The notes: a model not told the origin generated them from the sequence alone. DNA of 64,000 bases from Azospirillum griseum (GCF_003966125.1 NZ_RXMA01000006.1:110581-174580); one strand, 5' to 3'; positions 48,879-59,555 are shown, counted from the stretch's first letter. Numbers and translations: made by a program.

Positions 48879-49976
48879 ATGGGCAACCAAGTGAAAGCAT
48901 CCCGTGTTCGCGCGGTGGCTGCCGGGATGGCCGCCGGAGTGGCAGCCGGAATGGTCGGGGCCGTGTTGATGGCGGGGACGGCGCAAGCGGCGGAACTGTC
49001 GCTGACCAAGCTGGGCCTGACCATCGATCCGGCGCACACCACGGTGTCGGGCATTTCCTCCGGGGCCTACATGGCCGGGCAGTTCCAGATGGCCTTTTCC
49101 AACATGGTCAAGGGCGCGGGTCTGGTCGCCGGTGGTCCCTATGGCTGCACCGACGCGACAAGCGGGCAGGCGGCGGCCATGGTGGCGCTGAAGCGCTGCA
49201 TGGATGTGTCGATCGGGCCGCCCGACGTCGGCGCGCTGGTCGCCAACGCCCGCGCGCGGGAAAAGGCCAAGGACATCGACCCGCTGGCCAATCTGGCCAG
49301 CAGCCGGATTTACCTGTTCAACGGCGACAACGACGTGACGGTGAAACGCCCGGTCGCCGACGCCGCCGCGCAGTTTTACGCGACCTTAGGCGTCCCCGCC
49401 GCCAATCTCAAATATGTGACGCTGCCCAAGGCGGCGCACGCCCACATCACCGACGGGTATGGTGCCGCCTGCGATCACATCCCCAAGGAAGGGCAACCGG
49501 CGGAGTTCATCAACAACTGCCAATATGACCAGTCGGGCGACATCCTGTCCCACCTTTATCCCGACGCCCGCAAACCCAACGCCCCGGAGGCGTCGCGCAA
49601 GCCGGTTCTGTTCGATCAAATCCCCTTTGTCGGCGACACCAGCCGCAGCGGCATGGCGACCAGCGGCTACATCTACATCCCCGAATCCTGTGCGGGGGGC
49701 GGGCAGACCTGCCGCCTGCACATCGCCTTTCACGGTTGCCGCATGGCGTCCAACCTGATTGGCGATCATTACGCCGTTCACGCCGGGTACAACCGCTGGG
49801 CCGACGTGAACAACATCGTCGTGCTTTACCCCCAGATCGACGCAAAGGCCAAGCCGACCGCCAACCCCAAGGCCTGCTGGGATTGGTTTGCCTACACCGG
49901 CTACGACTTCGCCCGCAAAAGCGGCTTCCAGATGCAGGCGGTGCGGAAGATGGTTGCGGCGATCACCGGCAACTGA
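48879..49976 (+). CDS. Periplasmic/extracellular PHB depolymerase-type esterase
   Basis: Encodes 365 residues from an ATG behind AGAGGGGCAAGCC. A long N-terminal region with Ala/Gly-rich hydrophobic core ends in a signal-peptidase site (GTAQA-AE). Lipase-box-like GISSGAYMAGQ near residue 60 carries the nucleophile Ser, YLFNGDNDVTV probably the Asp, and LHIAFHGCRMAS and YNRWADVNNIVVLYPQ are typical of PHB depolymerases such as the periplasmic enzyme of Rhodospirillum rubrum. Several Cys pairs fit an exported protein. With phaC and a phasin in the window, hydroxybutyrate polymer breakdown is the likely role. Feruloyl-esterase-like activity is the alternative. Confidence 0.82.
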   Translation: MGNQVKASRVRAVAAGMAAGVAAGMVGAVLMAGTAQAAELSLTKLGLTIDPAHTTVSGISSGAYMAGQFQMAFSNMVKGAGLVAGGPYGCTDATSGQAAAMVALKRCMDVSIGPPDVGALVANARAREKAKDIDPLANLASSRIYLFNGDNDVTVKRPVADAAAQFYATLGVPAANLKYVTLPKAAHAHITDGYGAACDHIPKEGQPAEFINNCQYDQSGDILSHLYPDARKPNAPEASRKPVLFDQIPFVGDTSRSGMATSGYIYIPESCAGGGQTCRLHIAFHGCRMASNLIGDHYAVHAGYNRWADVNNIVVLYPQIDAKAKPTANPKACWDWFAYTGYDFARKSGFQMQAVRKMVAAITGN

Positions 49977-50315
49977 TGGCGCCAAGGATCACGGACCGTG
50001 TTCTTTGTTCGAATGAAGAAAGAGCGCGGTTCGTGTGCGTCGATGCGTGCGTCAGCGCATTTTGGTTTGCATGACCTTATATAAAATAAGGCATTGAAAC
50101 CGAACATCAAAATTTCCGAAGGCCATGCATTACATAAACCTCATGTTACGCCCTTGGTTCGCTGTCAGCAAGAACATGAATATCTTTGCGTCTCAAGTTG
50201 GATTATAAAATTTCACGGATAACATGGAATTTTCATTTATTGAAATGGATTGAAACGCGCATTATATTCCTGAAACAGTAAACCAACGATCGTTTCTCAA
50301 TAAAATGGTGCGCTC
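49977..50315. other. AT-rich intergenic region (339 bases) upstream of the rhodanese/MCP pair
   Basis: No gene is present. Base composition drops sharply compared with the rest of the window, with many A/T runs, including CCTTATATAAAATAAGG (a 6-bp stem, 50074-50090) and ATTATATTCC. Its right end carries a near-consensus promoter. Such islands in a GC-rich genome are typical of strong or nucleoid-protein-bound (H-NS/MucR-like) promoters, or of transferred DNA. Confidence 0.6.
50240..50268 (+). promoter_or_regulatory. Sigma-70-type promoter of the rhodanese/chemoreceptor genes
   Basis: TTGAAA (50240-50245), a 17-base spacer and TATATT (50263-50268) match the housekeeping consensus at 5 of 6 and 5 of 6 positions. 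The start point would be near 50275, about 40 bases before the ATG. A second TTGAAA at 50250 is too close to the -10. Confidence 0.65.
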
Positions 50316-50741
50316 ATGAAATCGCTGATTTCCATTGTCTTTTCTGCGTTTCTCTTTGTGGCTCCGAGTGCGTTCGCGCAAACCGGAGAAACGCCTCCGA
50401 CCTTGCCGGGGGTGGCCACGGTGACGGCGGCGGACGCCAAACAATTGATCGACAAGGGCGGGGTGGCGTTGGACGTCCGCAAGAAGGCGGCTTACGTCGA
50501 GGGCCATGTGCCGGGTGCGAAATCCATCCGTTCGGCCTTCAACGAACAGGCCAAAACCGTGGACCCCACGGCGTTTGGGCCGAACAAGGACGCGGTCATC
50601 ATCATCTATGGCCACGGGACCGACGGTTGGTCGGCGGTGGACGCTGCCAAGACCGCCGCTGAAGCCGGTTACAAGAACGTGAAATGGCTGCGTGGCGGTT
50701 GGAGCGAGTGGAGCAAGGCGGGCCTGCCGACCGAACAGTGA
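50316..50741 (+). CDS. Periplasmic rhodanese-fold protein lacking the catalytic cysteine
   Basis: Encodes 141 residues. Signal peptide MKSLISIVFSAFLFVAPSAFA; rhodanese domain about 35-138 with VTAADAKQLIDKGGVALDVRKKAAYVEGHVPGAKSI and the end motif VKWLRGGWSEWSKAGLP. The active-site loop that normally carries Cys reads IIIYGHGTDGWSA, so Gly replaces Cys and sulfurtransfer is not expected. It probably binds a ligand or protein. It lies 39 bases before an MCP chemoreceptor gene on the same strand and shares its promoter, which suggests it delivers a signal to that receptor. The partnership is inference. Confidence 0.85.
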   Translation: MKSLISIVFSAFLFVAPSAFAQTGETPPTLPGVATVTAADAKQLIDKGGVALDVRKKAAYVEGHVPGAKSIRSAFNEQAKTVDPTAFGPNKDAVIIIYGHGTDGWSAVDAAKTAAEAGYKNVKWLRGGWSEWSKAGLPTEQ

Positions 50742-50780
50742 CCTGCACGTTTTGACGCCGGAGTGGAAGAGAGGAGTGAC

Positions 50781-52472
50781 ATGGCGATGGTGACGAAAAG
50801 GCTGCGGGACAAGGTTGTCCGCATTGGATTCCGGATCCCGGCCTTGATGGCGGTGGTCGCTCTTCTCTTCCTTGGCGTCACGGTTCTGTCTGTCTTTTGG
50901 AATCAGCGCAGCGTTGGGTTTCTCAACGACCTGAGCGGCCGCGATCTGCGGGTGCGCGCGTCGATGACCGCGCTGTACAATGACATGGACACGGTCAATT
51001 CGCGTGTTCTGGGGGTGATGGCCTCCATCTACTCCTCCCCCGGATCGGCGGACCGCGTTGCTCAGGCGCTGGATGGGGTGCAACGCAACTGGACTGACTT
51101 GCTGGCTTTGATCCCCGAGTCCGAGCGTGGAACTGCCACCAAGGCGGCCGCGCAGGCCATGGACGCGTTTCCGGCCTTCACCAGCAAGATCACCCAGGCT
51201 TTGAAGGCGTCCACTCCGCTGGGCGGCCATTACGATGTGTGGTTGGACCTCTCCCCGCCGTTGCGAAAAGCGGTGCTGGAGGTGTCCAAGCAGCTGGATC
51301 AGCGCGTGAACGTGCGCGTGTCGGAGGATTTGGCGCTTGGCGAATTGATCAGCCAAGCGTCACTGGCGGCCATCATCATCGGCTTGTTGGTGCTGGGGGC
51401 GGTCACGCGCAGCCTGGTCTTTGGCGTCGCGCGGCCAATCACCCGGATGACGGCGGTGATGGGGGATTTGGCGCAGGGCCATCTCCACACCGACATTCCC
51501 TACGCCGACCGCAGCGACGAGATCAGCGGGATGGCCCGTGCGCTCCAGGTGTTCCGCGACAACGGGTTGGAGCGTCAGCGCTTGCAGGCCAGCCGTGACG
51601 CCGAGCAGCAGCAACAGATTCAACGGGCGGCACGGATCGAGGAGTTGATCTCCCGTTTCGACCGCAGCGCCACCGAAACGCTGCACACCGTCGCCTCGGC
51701 GGCGTCGGAGCTTGACGCCACGGCGCGCGACATGACGACCACCGCCGAAAGCACATCGGGGCGGGCGGCCAACGCCACCGGCATTGTTTCCGGTGCCACC
51801 AACAACGTCCAGGCGGTGGCGGCGGCGACCGAAGAGCTGTCTTCGTCGATTCAGGAGATCGGGCGGCGGGCGGTCCAGTCCAGCGCCATCGCCGATCGCG
51901 CCGTGGCCGAGGCCGGTCGAACCAACGAAACCGTGCGCAGCCTGTCGGAGGCCGCAACCCGCATCGGCGAGGTGGTCCAGTTGATTGGCGAGATCGCCAG
52001 CCAAACCAATCTGCTGGCGCTCAACGCCACCATCGAGGCGGCCCGTGCGGGCGAAGCTGGCAAGGGTTTTGCCGTGGTCGCCAGCGAGGTCAAGGGGTTG
52101 GCCACCCAGACGGCCCGTGCGACCGATGACATTTCGACCCAGATCGGCGAGATGCAGAAGGTGACGGGAAACGCGGTGCGGGCGATCCAGGAGATCACCG
52201 GCATCATCGGCGAACTGCACGGCATCGCCCAGGACATGACCGACTCGGTCAATCAGCAAATGGCGGCGACGACCGAAATCTCGCGCAACGTGCAGGCGGC
52301 GGCCGTGGGCATGGGCGACGTCAGCCAGACGGTGGGCGGCGTCAGCGAGGCCGCAGGGCAGACCGGCGCGGCGGCAACCCAGGTTCTTGGCGCGGCCGGG
52401 GAATTGTCCCACCACGCCGAACGCCTGCGTCACGAGGTCGTGTCGTTCTTCCAGGGAATTCGCTCGGCCTGA
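50781..52472 (+). CDS. Methyl-accepting chemotaxis protein
   Basis: Encodes 563 residues from the ATG behind AGAGGAGTGAC; a GTG six codons upstream precedes that ribosome site. TM1 about 20-42, periplasmic four-helix-type region about 43-190, TM2 about 195-215, HAMP about 216-270 (VARPITRMTAVMGDLAQGHLHTDIP), then the coiled signalling domain. The tip hairpin motif EIASQTNLLALNATIEAARAGEAGKGFAVVASEVKGLA is intact, so it should control CheA. No CheA docking pentapeptide for CheR/CheB is evident at the C-terminus (ends FFQGIRSA). It is paired with the Cys-less rhodanese, whose role may be ligand presentation. Confidence 0.94.
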   Translation: MAMVTKRLRDKVVRIGFRIPALMAVVALLFLGVTVLSVFWNQRSVGFLNDLSGRDLRVRASMTALYNDMDTVNSRVLGVMASIYSSPGSADRVAQALDGVQRNWTDLLALIPESERGTATKAAAQAMDAFPAFTSKITQALKASTPLGGHYDVWLDLSPPLRKAVLEVSKQLDQRVNVRVSEDLALGELISQASLAAIIIGLLVLGAVTRSLVFGVARPITRMTAVMGDLAQGHLHTDIPYADRSDEISGMARALQVFRDNGLERQRLQASRDAEQQQQIQRAARIEELISRFDRSATETLHTVASAASELDATARDMTTTAESTSGRAANATGIVSGATNNVQAVAAATEELSSSIQEIGRRAVQSSAIADRAVAEAGRTNETVRSLSEAATRIGEVVQLIGEIASQTNLLALNATIEAARAGEAGKGFAVVASEVKGLATQTARATDDISTQIGEMQKVTGNAVRAIQEITGIIGELHGIAQDMTDSVNQQMAATTEISRNVQAAAVGMGDVSQTVGGVSEAAGQTGAAATQVLGAAGELSHHAERLRHEVVSFFQGIRSA

Positions 52473-52547
52473 TCGGACGCGCGTCCTGTCCTGCCGCTGG
52501 GCTTGTCCAGCCGCAGGCGGCCCCCCCCCAAAGCCATCCATCAAAGA

Positions 52548-52581
52548 AAAGCCCCGCTCCGACAAACCGGAGCGGGGCTTT
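52548..52581. terminator. Bidirectional intrinsic terminator between the MCP gene and eno
   Basis: AAAGCCCCGCTCCG (52548-52561) and CGGAGCGGGGCTTT (52568-52581) are perfectly complementary around a 6-base loop. A-rich and T-rich flanks serve both convergent genes. A run of nine C lies just to the left (52521-52529). Confidence 0.9.
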
Positions 52582-52605
52582 GTCACATCAGCGCTGGGGC
52601 GTGGA

Positions 52606-54018
<1,413 letters not shown>

Positions 54019-54069
54019 CTATGCGCCATGGTGTGGCGCGGGTGGTCCATCCCGCCTCAACCGTCCGCG

Positions 54070-54858
54070 TCAGACGAAGTCTTCGATCAGGGTGGCGAAG
54101 GCGTCGGGCCGTTCGGCGTGCAGCCAATGGCCGGCCCCCTCCATCATCGCGATGGTGGCGGTGGGGAAACGCTGGCGGATCGCCGCGTGATGCTCCGGCC
54201 GGATGTAGTCCGACGCGGTCCCGCCGATGAACAGGGACGGGCCGTCGTAACGCGCCTCGCCCAGATCGGGATAGCCAATCAGGTCGGCCATCGACGCGCC
54301 GATGGCCTCCAGATTGACCCGCCAGGAGAACACGCCGTTTTCCAGCGCCAGATTCTGCATCAGGAAGGAGCGCAGCGGGGCTTCCGGCACGGCGTCCACC
54401 AGCTGGGCCTCCACCTCCTGCCGTCGGGTGCAGCCGGTCAGCTTGGCGGCCTTCATGGCGGCGACGTAGGGGGCGTGGGTGTGGCGGTAGGGCACCGGCG
54501 CGATGTCCACCACCGCCAGACGGGCGACGCGGTCGGGGTGGCGCAGGGCCAGCGTCATCGCCGTTTTGCCGCCCATCGAATGGCCGACCACGTTGGCCCG
54601 CGCAAAGCCACGGTCGTCGAGGAAGCGCAGCACGTCGTCGGCCATGTCCGGGTAGCTCATGCGGTCGGCCCAGGGCGAACCGCCATGGTTGCGCAGATCG
54701 AGCGCGTAGACCCGGCGGGTTTCGGCGAAGCGCCGGGCCAGGGTCTGCCAGTTGCGGGCCGAGCCGAACAGGCCGTGCAGCACCAGAAGCGGGGTGCCGC
54801 CGTTGGCTTCACCGGCTTCCAGATAGGTCAAGGGCAGGGGATTCGGCATCGCATTCAT
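54070..54858 (-). CDS. Alpha/beta-hydrolase esterase (YbfF-like)
   Basis: Encodes 262 residues. The alpha/beta-hydrolase core is complete: oxyanion motif LLVLHGLFGSARNW, YALDLRNHGGSPW, nucleophile elbow VVGHSMGGKTA, and the catalytic His in MEGAGHWLHAERP near the end. The HGLFGSxxNW and DLRNHGxS motifs place it with the YbfF/ABHD11 esterases, which hydrolyse short acyl esters and acyl-CoA-like substrates. The physiological role is unsettled. It is divergent from the second murJ, 108 bases between starts. Confidence 0.88.
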   Translation of the reverse strand: MNAMPNPLPLTYLEAGEANGGTPLLVLHGLFGSARNWQTLARRFAETRRVYALDLRNHGGSPWADRMSYPDMADDVLRFLDDRGFARANVVGHSMGGKTAMTLALRHPDRVARLAVVDIAPVPYRHTHAPYVAAMKAAKLTGCTRRQEVEAQLVDAVPEAPLRSFLMQNLALENGVFSWRVNLEAIGASMADLIGYPDLGEARYDGPSLFIGGTASDYIRPEHHAAIRQRFPTATIAMMEGAGHWLHAERPDAFATLIEDFV

Positions 54859-54966
54859 CCGTGACGCTGGACGGGACAGGGCGGCGATCCTATGACGATT
54901 GCGCGCGGCTCGCCAGACCAAGGGGCGGCGGGCAGGGCTGGAATTCGCAGGGGGCAGGGCCGCATC

Positions 54967-56511
54967 GTGTTTCGTCACATTCTTTCGGTCGGTGGTCTGA
55001 CGCTGGCCAGCCGGGTTCTGGGCTTCGCCCGCGACGTGCTGACCGCCGCGCTGCTGGGGGCGGGGCCGGTTGCCGACGCCTTTTTCGTCGCCTTCCGCCT
55101 GCCCAACCATTTCCGCGCGCTGTTCGCCGAGGGAGCCTTCAACTCCGCCTTCGTGCCGCTGTTTTCCGGCAAGCTGGTGCAGGAGGGGCGCGACGCCGCC
55201 AAGCGCTTCGCCGAAGAGGTGATGGCCCTGCTGCTGGCGGTGCAACTGGTGTTCGTGCTGGGCATCATGGCGATCATGCCGCAATTCATGACCGTCTTCG
55301 CCCCCGGCTTTTCCGACGAGCCGGAGAAGTTCCGGCTGGCCGTGCTGTTCACCAGCATCACCTTTCCCTATCTGCTCTTCATCGCCCTGGTGTCGCTCTA
55401 TGGCGGTGTGCTGAACAGCCTGAGCCGTTTCGGCGCGGCGGCGGCGGCCCCGATCCTGCTGAATCTGTGCCTGATCGTTGCGCTGGTTCTGGCGACACCG
55501 CTGATGCCGTCGGCCGGACACGCGCTGTCCTGGGGCGTGTTGGCGGCGGGGATCGCGCAGTTTGTCTATCTGGCCTGGGACGCGAACCGGGTCGGCATGG
55601 CGCTGCGTCTGGTCCGCCCGCGTTTGAGCGCCGACGTGAAACGCTTCCTCACCGTGCTGGGACCGGCGGCGCTGGGGGCCGGGCTGACGCAAATCAGCCT
55701 GTTCGCCGACACGCTGATCGCCTCGGCCCTGCCCACCGGGGCGGTGTCCTATCTCTATTACGCCGACCGGCTCAATCAACTGCCGCTGGGCGTGATCGGC
55801 ATCGCCGTCGGCACCGTTCTGCTGCCGGAAATGTCCAAGCGCATCAAGGCGGGGGATGAAGTTGGGGCGGTGGACAGCCAAAACCGCGCCATCGAGTTTT
55901 CCCTGCTGCTGACGCTGCCCGCCGCTGTGGCCTTCCTGGTCGCCGGTCTGCCCATCGTCGCCGTGCTGTTCCAGCGCGGGGCCTTTGGCGTCAGCGACGC
56001 GGCGGCGTCGGCGGCGACCTTGCAGGCCTATGCCGTGGGGTTGCCCGCCTTCGTCGTCATCCGCAGTCTGGTCAACGGCTTCTACGCCCGCCAGGACACC
56101 CGCACGCCGGTGCGCGTGGCGCTGGTGGCGGTGGCGGTGAATGTGCTGCTGAAACTCGCCCTCATGGGGCCGCTGGCGCAGGTCGGCTTGGCGGTGGCGA
56201 CCTCCGTGTCGGCCTGGGTCAACGCCGGGCTGCTGGCGTGGCTGCTGACCCGGCGCGGGTTGTTCCGCGCCGACGACCGGCTGCGCCGCAACCTGCCGCG
56301 CGTGGCCATCGCCGCCGGGGCGATGGGGGCGGTGCTGTGGCTGGTGCAGGACCGGCTGTCGCCGTGGCTGACCGCCGTTGGCCTGATCGAGCGTTTGGCG
56401 GGGCTGCTCCTGCTCTGTCTGGCCGGTGCGCTGGCCTATGGGCTGGCGGCGGTGGCGCTGGGGCTGGTGCGGCGATCCGACCTGTCCCGCCTGCGCCGCC
56501 GCCGCTCGTAG
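54967..56511 (+). CDS. murJ: MurJ-family lipid II flippase (copy 2)
   Basis: Encodes 514 residues from a GTG start that is in register with the start of copy 1 and follows a GGGGGCAGGG stretch; an ATG 25 codons upstream would add a polar leader. It has about 14 TM helices. VGGLTLASRVLGFARDVLTAALLGAGPVADAFF, FAEGAFNSAFVPLF, APGFSDEPEKF, YYADRLNQLPLGVIGIAVGTVLLPEMSKR and FYARQDTRTPVRVA are all canonical. FAEGAFNSAFVP is closer to the well-studied MurJ form than the copy-1 version, so this is the likelier housekeeping flippase. It converges on the sulfurtransferase gene with 12 bases between. Confidence 0.94.
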   Translation: MFRHILSVGGLTLASRVLGFARDVLTAALLGAGPVADAFFVAFRLPNHFRALFAEGAFNSAFVPLFSGKLVQEGRDAAKRFAEEVMALLLAVQLVFVLGIMAIMPQFMTVFAPGFSDEPEKFRLAVLFTSITFPYLLFIALVSLYGGVLNSLSRFGAAAAAPILLNLCLIVALVLATPLMPSAGHALSWGVLAAGIAQFVYLAWDANRVGMALRLVRPRLSADVKRFLTVLGPAALGAGLTQISLFADTLIASALPTGAVSYLYYADRLNQLPLGVIGIAVGTVLLPEMSKRIKAGDEVGAVDSQNRAIEFSLLLTLPAAVAFLVAGLPIVAVLFQRGAFGVSDAAASAATLQAYAVGLPAFVVIRSLVNGFYARQDTRTPVRVALVAVAVNVLLKLALMGPLAQVGLAVATSVSAWVNAGLLAWLLTRRGLFRADDRLRRNLPRVAIAAGAMGAVLWLVQDRLSPWLTAVGLIERLAGLLLLCLAGALAYGLAAVALGLVRRSDLSRLRRRRS

Positions 56512-56523
56512 GACGCGGGCCGA

Positions 56524-57366
56524 TCAGCCCGCGTTCATCAGCGGGCGGGCCGGGTCGGCGGTCCATTCGGACATCGACCCGTCATAGAGCCGCACGCCCG
56601 CGATGCCCGCGATTTCGCTCAACGCGAACCAAGAGACGCTGGCGAGGTGGCCGGTGTTGCAGAAGGTGATCGGGGCGGGATTGAGCGGCAACCCGGCTTG
56701 CGCGGCCAGCGTGGCCACCGTGTCGGCGTTGACGAAGCGGCGTTCGCTGGCGGAGTAGAACGCCCCTTGGTCGATGTGACGCGCACCGGGCAGAGTACCG
56801 GCGGCGCGGGCTTGCGGGCTTTTGCCGCGTCCGGCGAATTGCTCGGCCGACCGGGCGTCGTGCAGCGGGGTGGTTCCGGCGGCGATGGCGGTTTCGACCT
56901 CCGGCAGGGTGGCGCGCAGATCGCTGCGCGGGGTGGCGGCGAAGGGAACGGCCGGACGGGTGGCGGCGGTCGCATCGACCGGGTGGCCATCGGCGACCCA
57001 CGCGGCGAAACCGCCATCGATCACCGACACGGCGTCGTGCCCCATCATCTTGAAGGTCCAATAGGCGCGCGTCGCGTTGCCCATGTCGGCGGCGGTGGCC
57101 CCGGCGGCGATCAGCACGACATGGTCGGCGTTGCCGATGCCCAGGCCGCCGATCAAGCGCTCCAGCGCCGCCGGTTCCGGCAGCAGGCCGGGGGCTGCGC
57201 CAACCGTCGTGCGCCAGCCAGCTGTTGCGTAATCGGAATGAACCGATCCCGGAATGAAACCGCCGTTGGGCGGGGTGCGCAGATCCAGCAGGACCAGATG
57301 GGGGGTGTTCAGGCGCTCACGCACCCAGCCGGTGGAGACGAGTGGGCGGCGGATAGGGTCGGTCAT
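56524..57366 (-). CDS. sseA: Thiosulfate/3-mercaptopyruvate sulfurtransferase (two rhodanese domains)
   Basis: Encodes 280 residues, the standard two-domain size. The N-terminal, structural rhodanese domain (about 8-130: VLLDLRTPPNGGFIPGSVHSDY) lacks a catalytic Cys. The C-terminal domain (about 150-278) carries the nucleophile Cys in ITFCNTGHLAS near 238, with DARSAEQFAGRGKSPQARAAGTLPGARHID before it. The active-site loop CNTGHLAS differs from the CGSGVT of classical enzymes, so substrate preference is uncertain. It transfers sulfur to thiophilic acceptors such as cyanide or thioredoxin. It is monocistronic leftward, divergent from the fliN-like gene. Confidence 0.88.
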   Translation of the reverse strand: MTDPIRRPLVSTGWVRERLNTPHLVLLDLRTPPNGGFIPGSVHSDYATAGWRTTVGAAPGLLPEPAALERLIGGLGIGNADHVVLIAAGATAADMGNATRAYWTFKMMGHDAVSVIDGGFAAWVADGHPVDATAATRPAVPFAATPRSDLRATLPEVETAIAAGTTPLHDARSAEQFAGRGKSPQARAAGTLPGARHIDQGAFYSASERRFVNADTVATLAAQAGLPLNPAPITFCNTGHLASVSWFALSEIAGIAGVRLYDGSMSEWTADPARPLMNAG

Positions 57367-57621
57367 CGCGGTGAACCTGATTGTCCTGTGGCTGGAAAAG
57401 ATTTGTTGCTTGATCGAAACGAAACTGGAATTCCGATGTGACGGAGCGGGGACGGGCGTTGAGAGTCCGTTTTCTCACGATCACCCCATCAGTGTGTGGG
57501 AAGCGCCCCGCCGCCGCAAGACCGATGGCGCGTTGCCCCGCGCGCGGCATCGGGTGTAGAATCAACGGCGAACGTCGCGCGCGACCCACCACGCGACCCA
57601 CGCGGCAAAGGAGCAACCGGC

Positions 57622-57924
57622 ATGGCGAACATCGACGATCTTCTGGGCGCACCCGATCCCAGCGACGGTGATCCCTCCACCTACGCCATTGGCGACGCGC
57701 CGGTGGAGATCAAGGTGGTGATCGGCACCGCCATGCTGCGCGTGCGCGATTTGCTGAAGCTGGGCCGTGGTGCCGTGGTGGAGTTGGACCGCGAGTTGAA
57801 GGACCCGACCGACATTTATGTGGAAGGGGTGCTGGTGGCCCGTGGCGAGGTGGCGATCATCGACGATAAGATCGGCGTCACCCTGACCGACTTCATCAAG
57901 TCGAGCCGCGAGTGGAAGCGCTGA
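57622..57924 (+). CDS. fliN: FliN-type flagellar motor switch (SpoA domain) protein, orphan
   Basis: Encodes 100 residues from ATG behind AAAGGAGCAACCGGC. A short linker is followed by a full SpoA/SURF1-type domain: APVEIKVVIGTAMLRVRDLLKLGRGAVVELDREL, DIYVEGVLVARGEVAIIDDKIGVTLTDFI. This matches FliN, part of the C-ring that binds CheY-P and reverses rotation, and the size is right. No other flagellar genes are nearby; in many bacteria fliN lies in a flagellar operon. It could be the main FliN or a paralogue. The next gene, gatB, begins 109 bases downstream. Confidence 0.88.
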   Translation: MANIDDLLGAPDPSDGDPSTYAIGDAPVEIKVVIGTAMLRVRDLLKLGRGAVVELDRELKDPTDIYVEGVLVARGEVAIIDDKIGVTLTDFIKSSREWKR

Positions 57925-58033
57925 CGCGATAAAGCGTGCGCCGCCGCGCAAAGGGCGTTAGAAGAAACCGGGATTCCAAGGACCTGCCGGACCGTCCGGC
58001 CGATCCACAGCGTGAACGTCGAAGAGCGGAACG

Positions 58034-59485
58034 ATGTCGTACATCCAGGGTGAAACGGGCGAATGGGAAATCGTGATCGGGCTTGAGGTTCATGCCCAGG
58101 TGATTTCCAACGCGAAGCTGTTTTCCGGTTCGGCCACCGATTTCGGTGCGGCCCCGAACAGCCAGGTCAGCTTCGTCGACGCCGCGTTTCCCGGCATGCT
58201 GCCGGTCATCAACGAACGCTGCATCGAACAGGCGGTGCGCACCGGCCTGGGGCTGAAGGCGCAGATCAACCTGCATTCGGTGTTTGACCGGAAGAATTAT
58301 TTCTACGCCGACCTGCCGCAGGGCTACCAGATCAGCCAATTCCTCCAGCCTATCGTCGGCAAGGGCGAGATCGTTCTGGATCTGCCGGACGGGACCAGCC
58401 GCACCGTCGGCATCACCCGCCTGCATCTGGAACAGGACGCGGGCAAGTCGCTGCACGACCAGCACCCGGCCAAGACCTACATCGACCTCAACCGCTCCGG
58501 CGTGGCGTTGATGGAAATCGTGTCGGAACCCGACATGCGGACCTCGGAAGAGGCCGGGGCTTACTTGCGCAAGCTGCGCTCCATCCTGCGCTATCTCGGC
58601 ACCTGCGACGGCAACATGGAGGAAGGCTCCATGCGCTGCGACGTCAACGTGTCGGTGCGCAAGCCGGGCGATGCCTTTGGCACACGCTGCGAGATCAAGA
58701 ACGTCAACTCCATCCGCTTCGTCATGGCCGCCATCGAGTATGAGGCGCGCCGTCAGATCGAGGTGATCGAGGAAGGCGGGACGATCAAGCAGGAAACCCG
58801 CCTGTGGGACACGACGAAGTTCGTCACCCGCTCCATGCGCTCCAAGGAAGAGGCGCACGACTACCGCTATTTCCCCGATCCCGATCTGCTGCCGCTGGAA
58901 CTGGACGCCGATTGGGTCGAGGCGATCAAGCAGACCCTGCCGGAACTGCCCGACGACAAGAAGGCCCGCTTCATCGAGGATTACAAGCTGTCGGTCTATG
59001 ACGCCGGTGTGCTGGTGTCCGAGCGGGCCAAGGCCGATTATTTCGAGACGGTGGCCAAGGGCCGCGATCCCAAGCTGGCCTCCAACTGGGTCACGGGCGA
59101 GCTGTTTGGCTATCTGAACAAGGCGGGCAAGGAGATTGAGGACAGCCCGGTCAGCGCCGAGAATCTCGGTGGCCTGATCGACCTGATCGCCGACAACACC
59201 ATCTCCGGCCGAATCGCCAAGGAGGTGTTCGACACGATGTTCGAAACCGGCGAAAAGGCCGCCGCCATTGTGGAAAAGAAGGGGCTGCGCCAAGTCACCG
59301 ACACCAGCGCCATCGAATCGGCGATCGACGCGGTGATGACCGCCAACGCCGACAAGGTGGCGGAGTTCCGGGGCGGCAAGGACAAGCTGTTCGGATTCTT
59401 CGTTGGGCAGGTGATGAAGGCGACGCAGGGCAAGGCCAACCCGGCCATGGTCAACGACATTCTGACCGCCAAGCTCAAAGGCTGA
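58034..59485 (+). CDS. gatB: Aspartyl/glutamyl-tRNA(Asn/Gln) amidotransferase subunit B
   Basis: Encodes 483 residues, normal length. GatB is the kinase/transamidase subunit of GatCAB, which converts misacylated Glu-tRNA(Gln) and Asp-tRNA(Asn). Visible parts are [12 protein letters not shown] near the start, [73 protein letters not shown] and the C-terminal tRNA-binding helical domain. gatC and gatA are not in the window. A strong terminator follows, so it ends its transcript. Confidence 0.97.
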   Translation: MSYIQGETGEWEIVIGLEVHAQVISNAKLFSGSATDFGAAPNSQVSFVDAAFPGMLPVINERCIEQAVRTGLGLKAQINLHSVFDRKNYFYADLPQGYQISQFLQPIVGKGEIVLDLPDGTSRTVGITRLHLEQDAGKSLHDQHPAKTYIDLNRSGVALMEIVSEPDMRTSEEAGAYLRKLRSILRYLGTCDGNMEEGSMRCDVNVSVRKPGDAFGTRCEIKNVNSIRFVMAAIEYEARRQIEVIEEGGTIKQETRLWDTTKFVTRSMRSKEEAHDYRYFPDPDLLPLELDADWVEAIKQTLPELPDDKKARFIEDYKLSVYDAGVLVSERAKADYFETVAKGRDPKLASNWVTGELFGYLNKAGKEIEDSPVSAENLGGLIDLIADNTISGRIAKEVFDTMFETGEKAAAIVEKKGLRQVTDTSAIESAIDAVMTANADKVAEFRGGKDKLFGFFVGQVMKATQGKANPAMVNDILTAKLKG

Positions 59486-59523
59486 TGCGCCATAGGGCGA
59501 TCATCAGAGGTTGATGAACCAGG

Positions 59524-59555
59524 AAGCCTCCCTCGCCAAGAGGGAGGCTTTTTTT
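59524..59555 (+). terminator. Intrinsic terminator of gatB
   Basis: AAGCCTCCCTC (59524-59534) and GAGGGAGGCTT (59540-59550) form a perfect 11-bp stem with a 5-base loop, and the transcript continues into a run of seven T. This is a classical rho-independent terminator. Confidence 0.93.
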
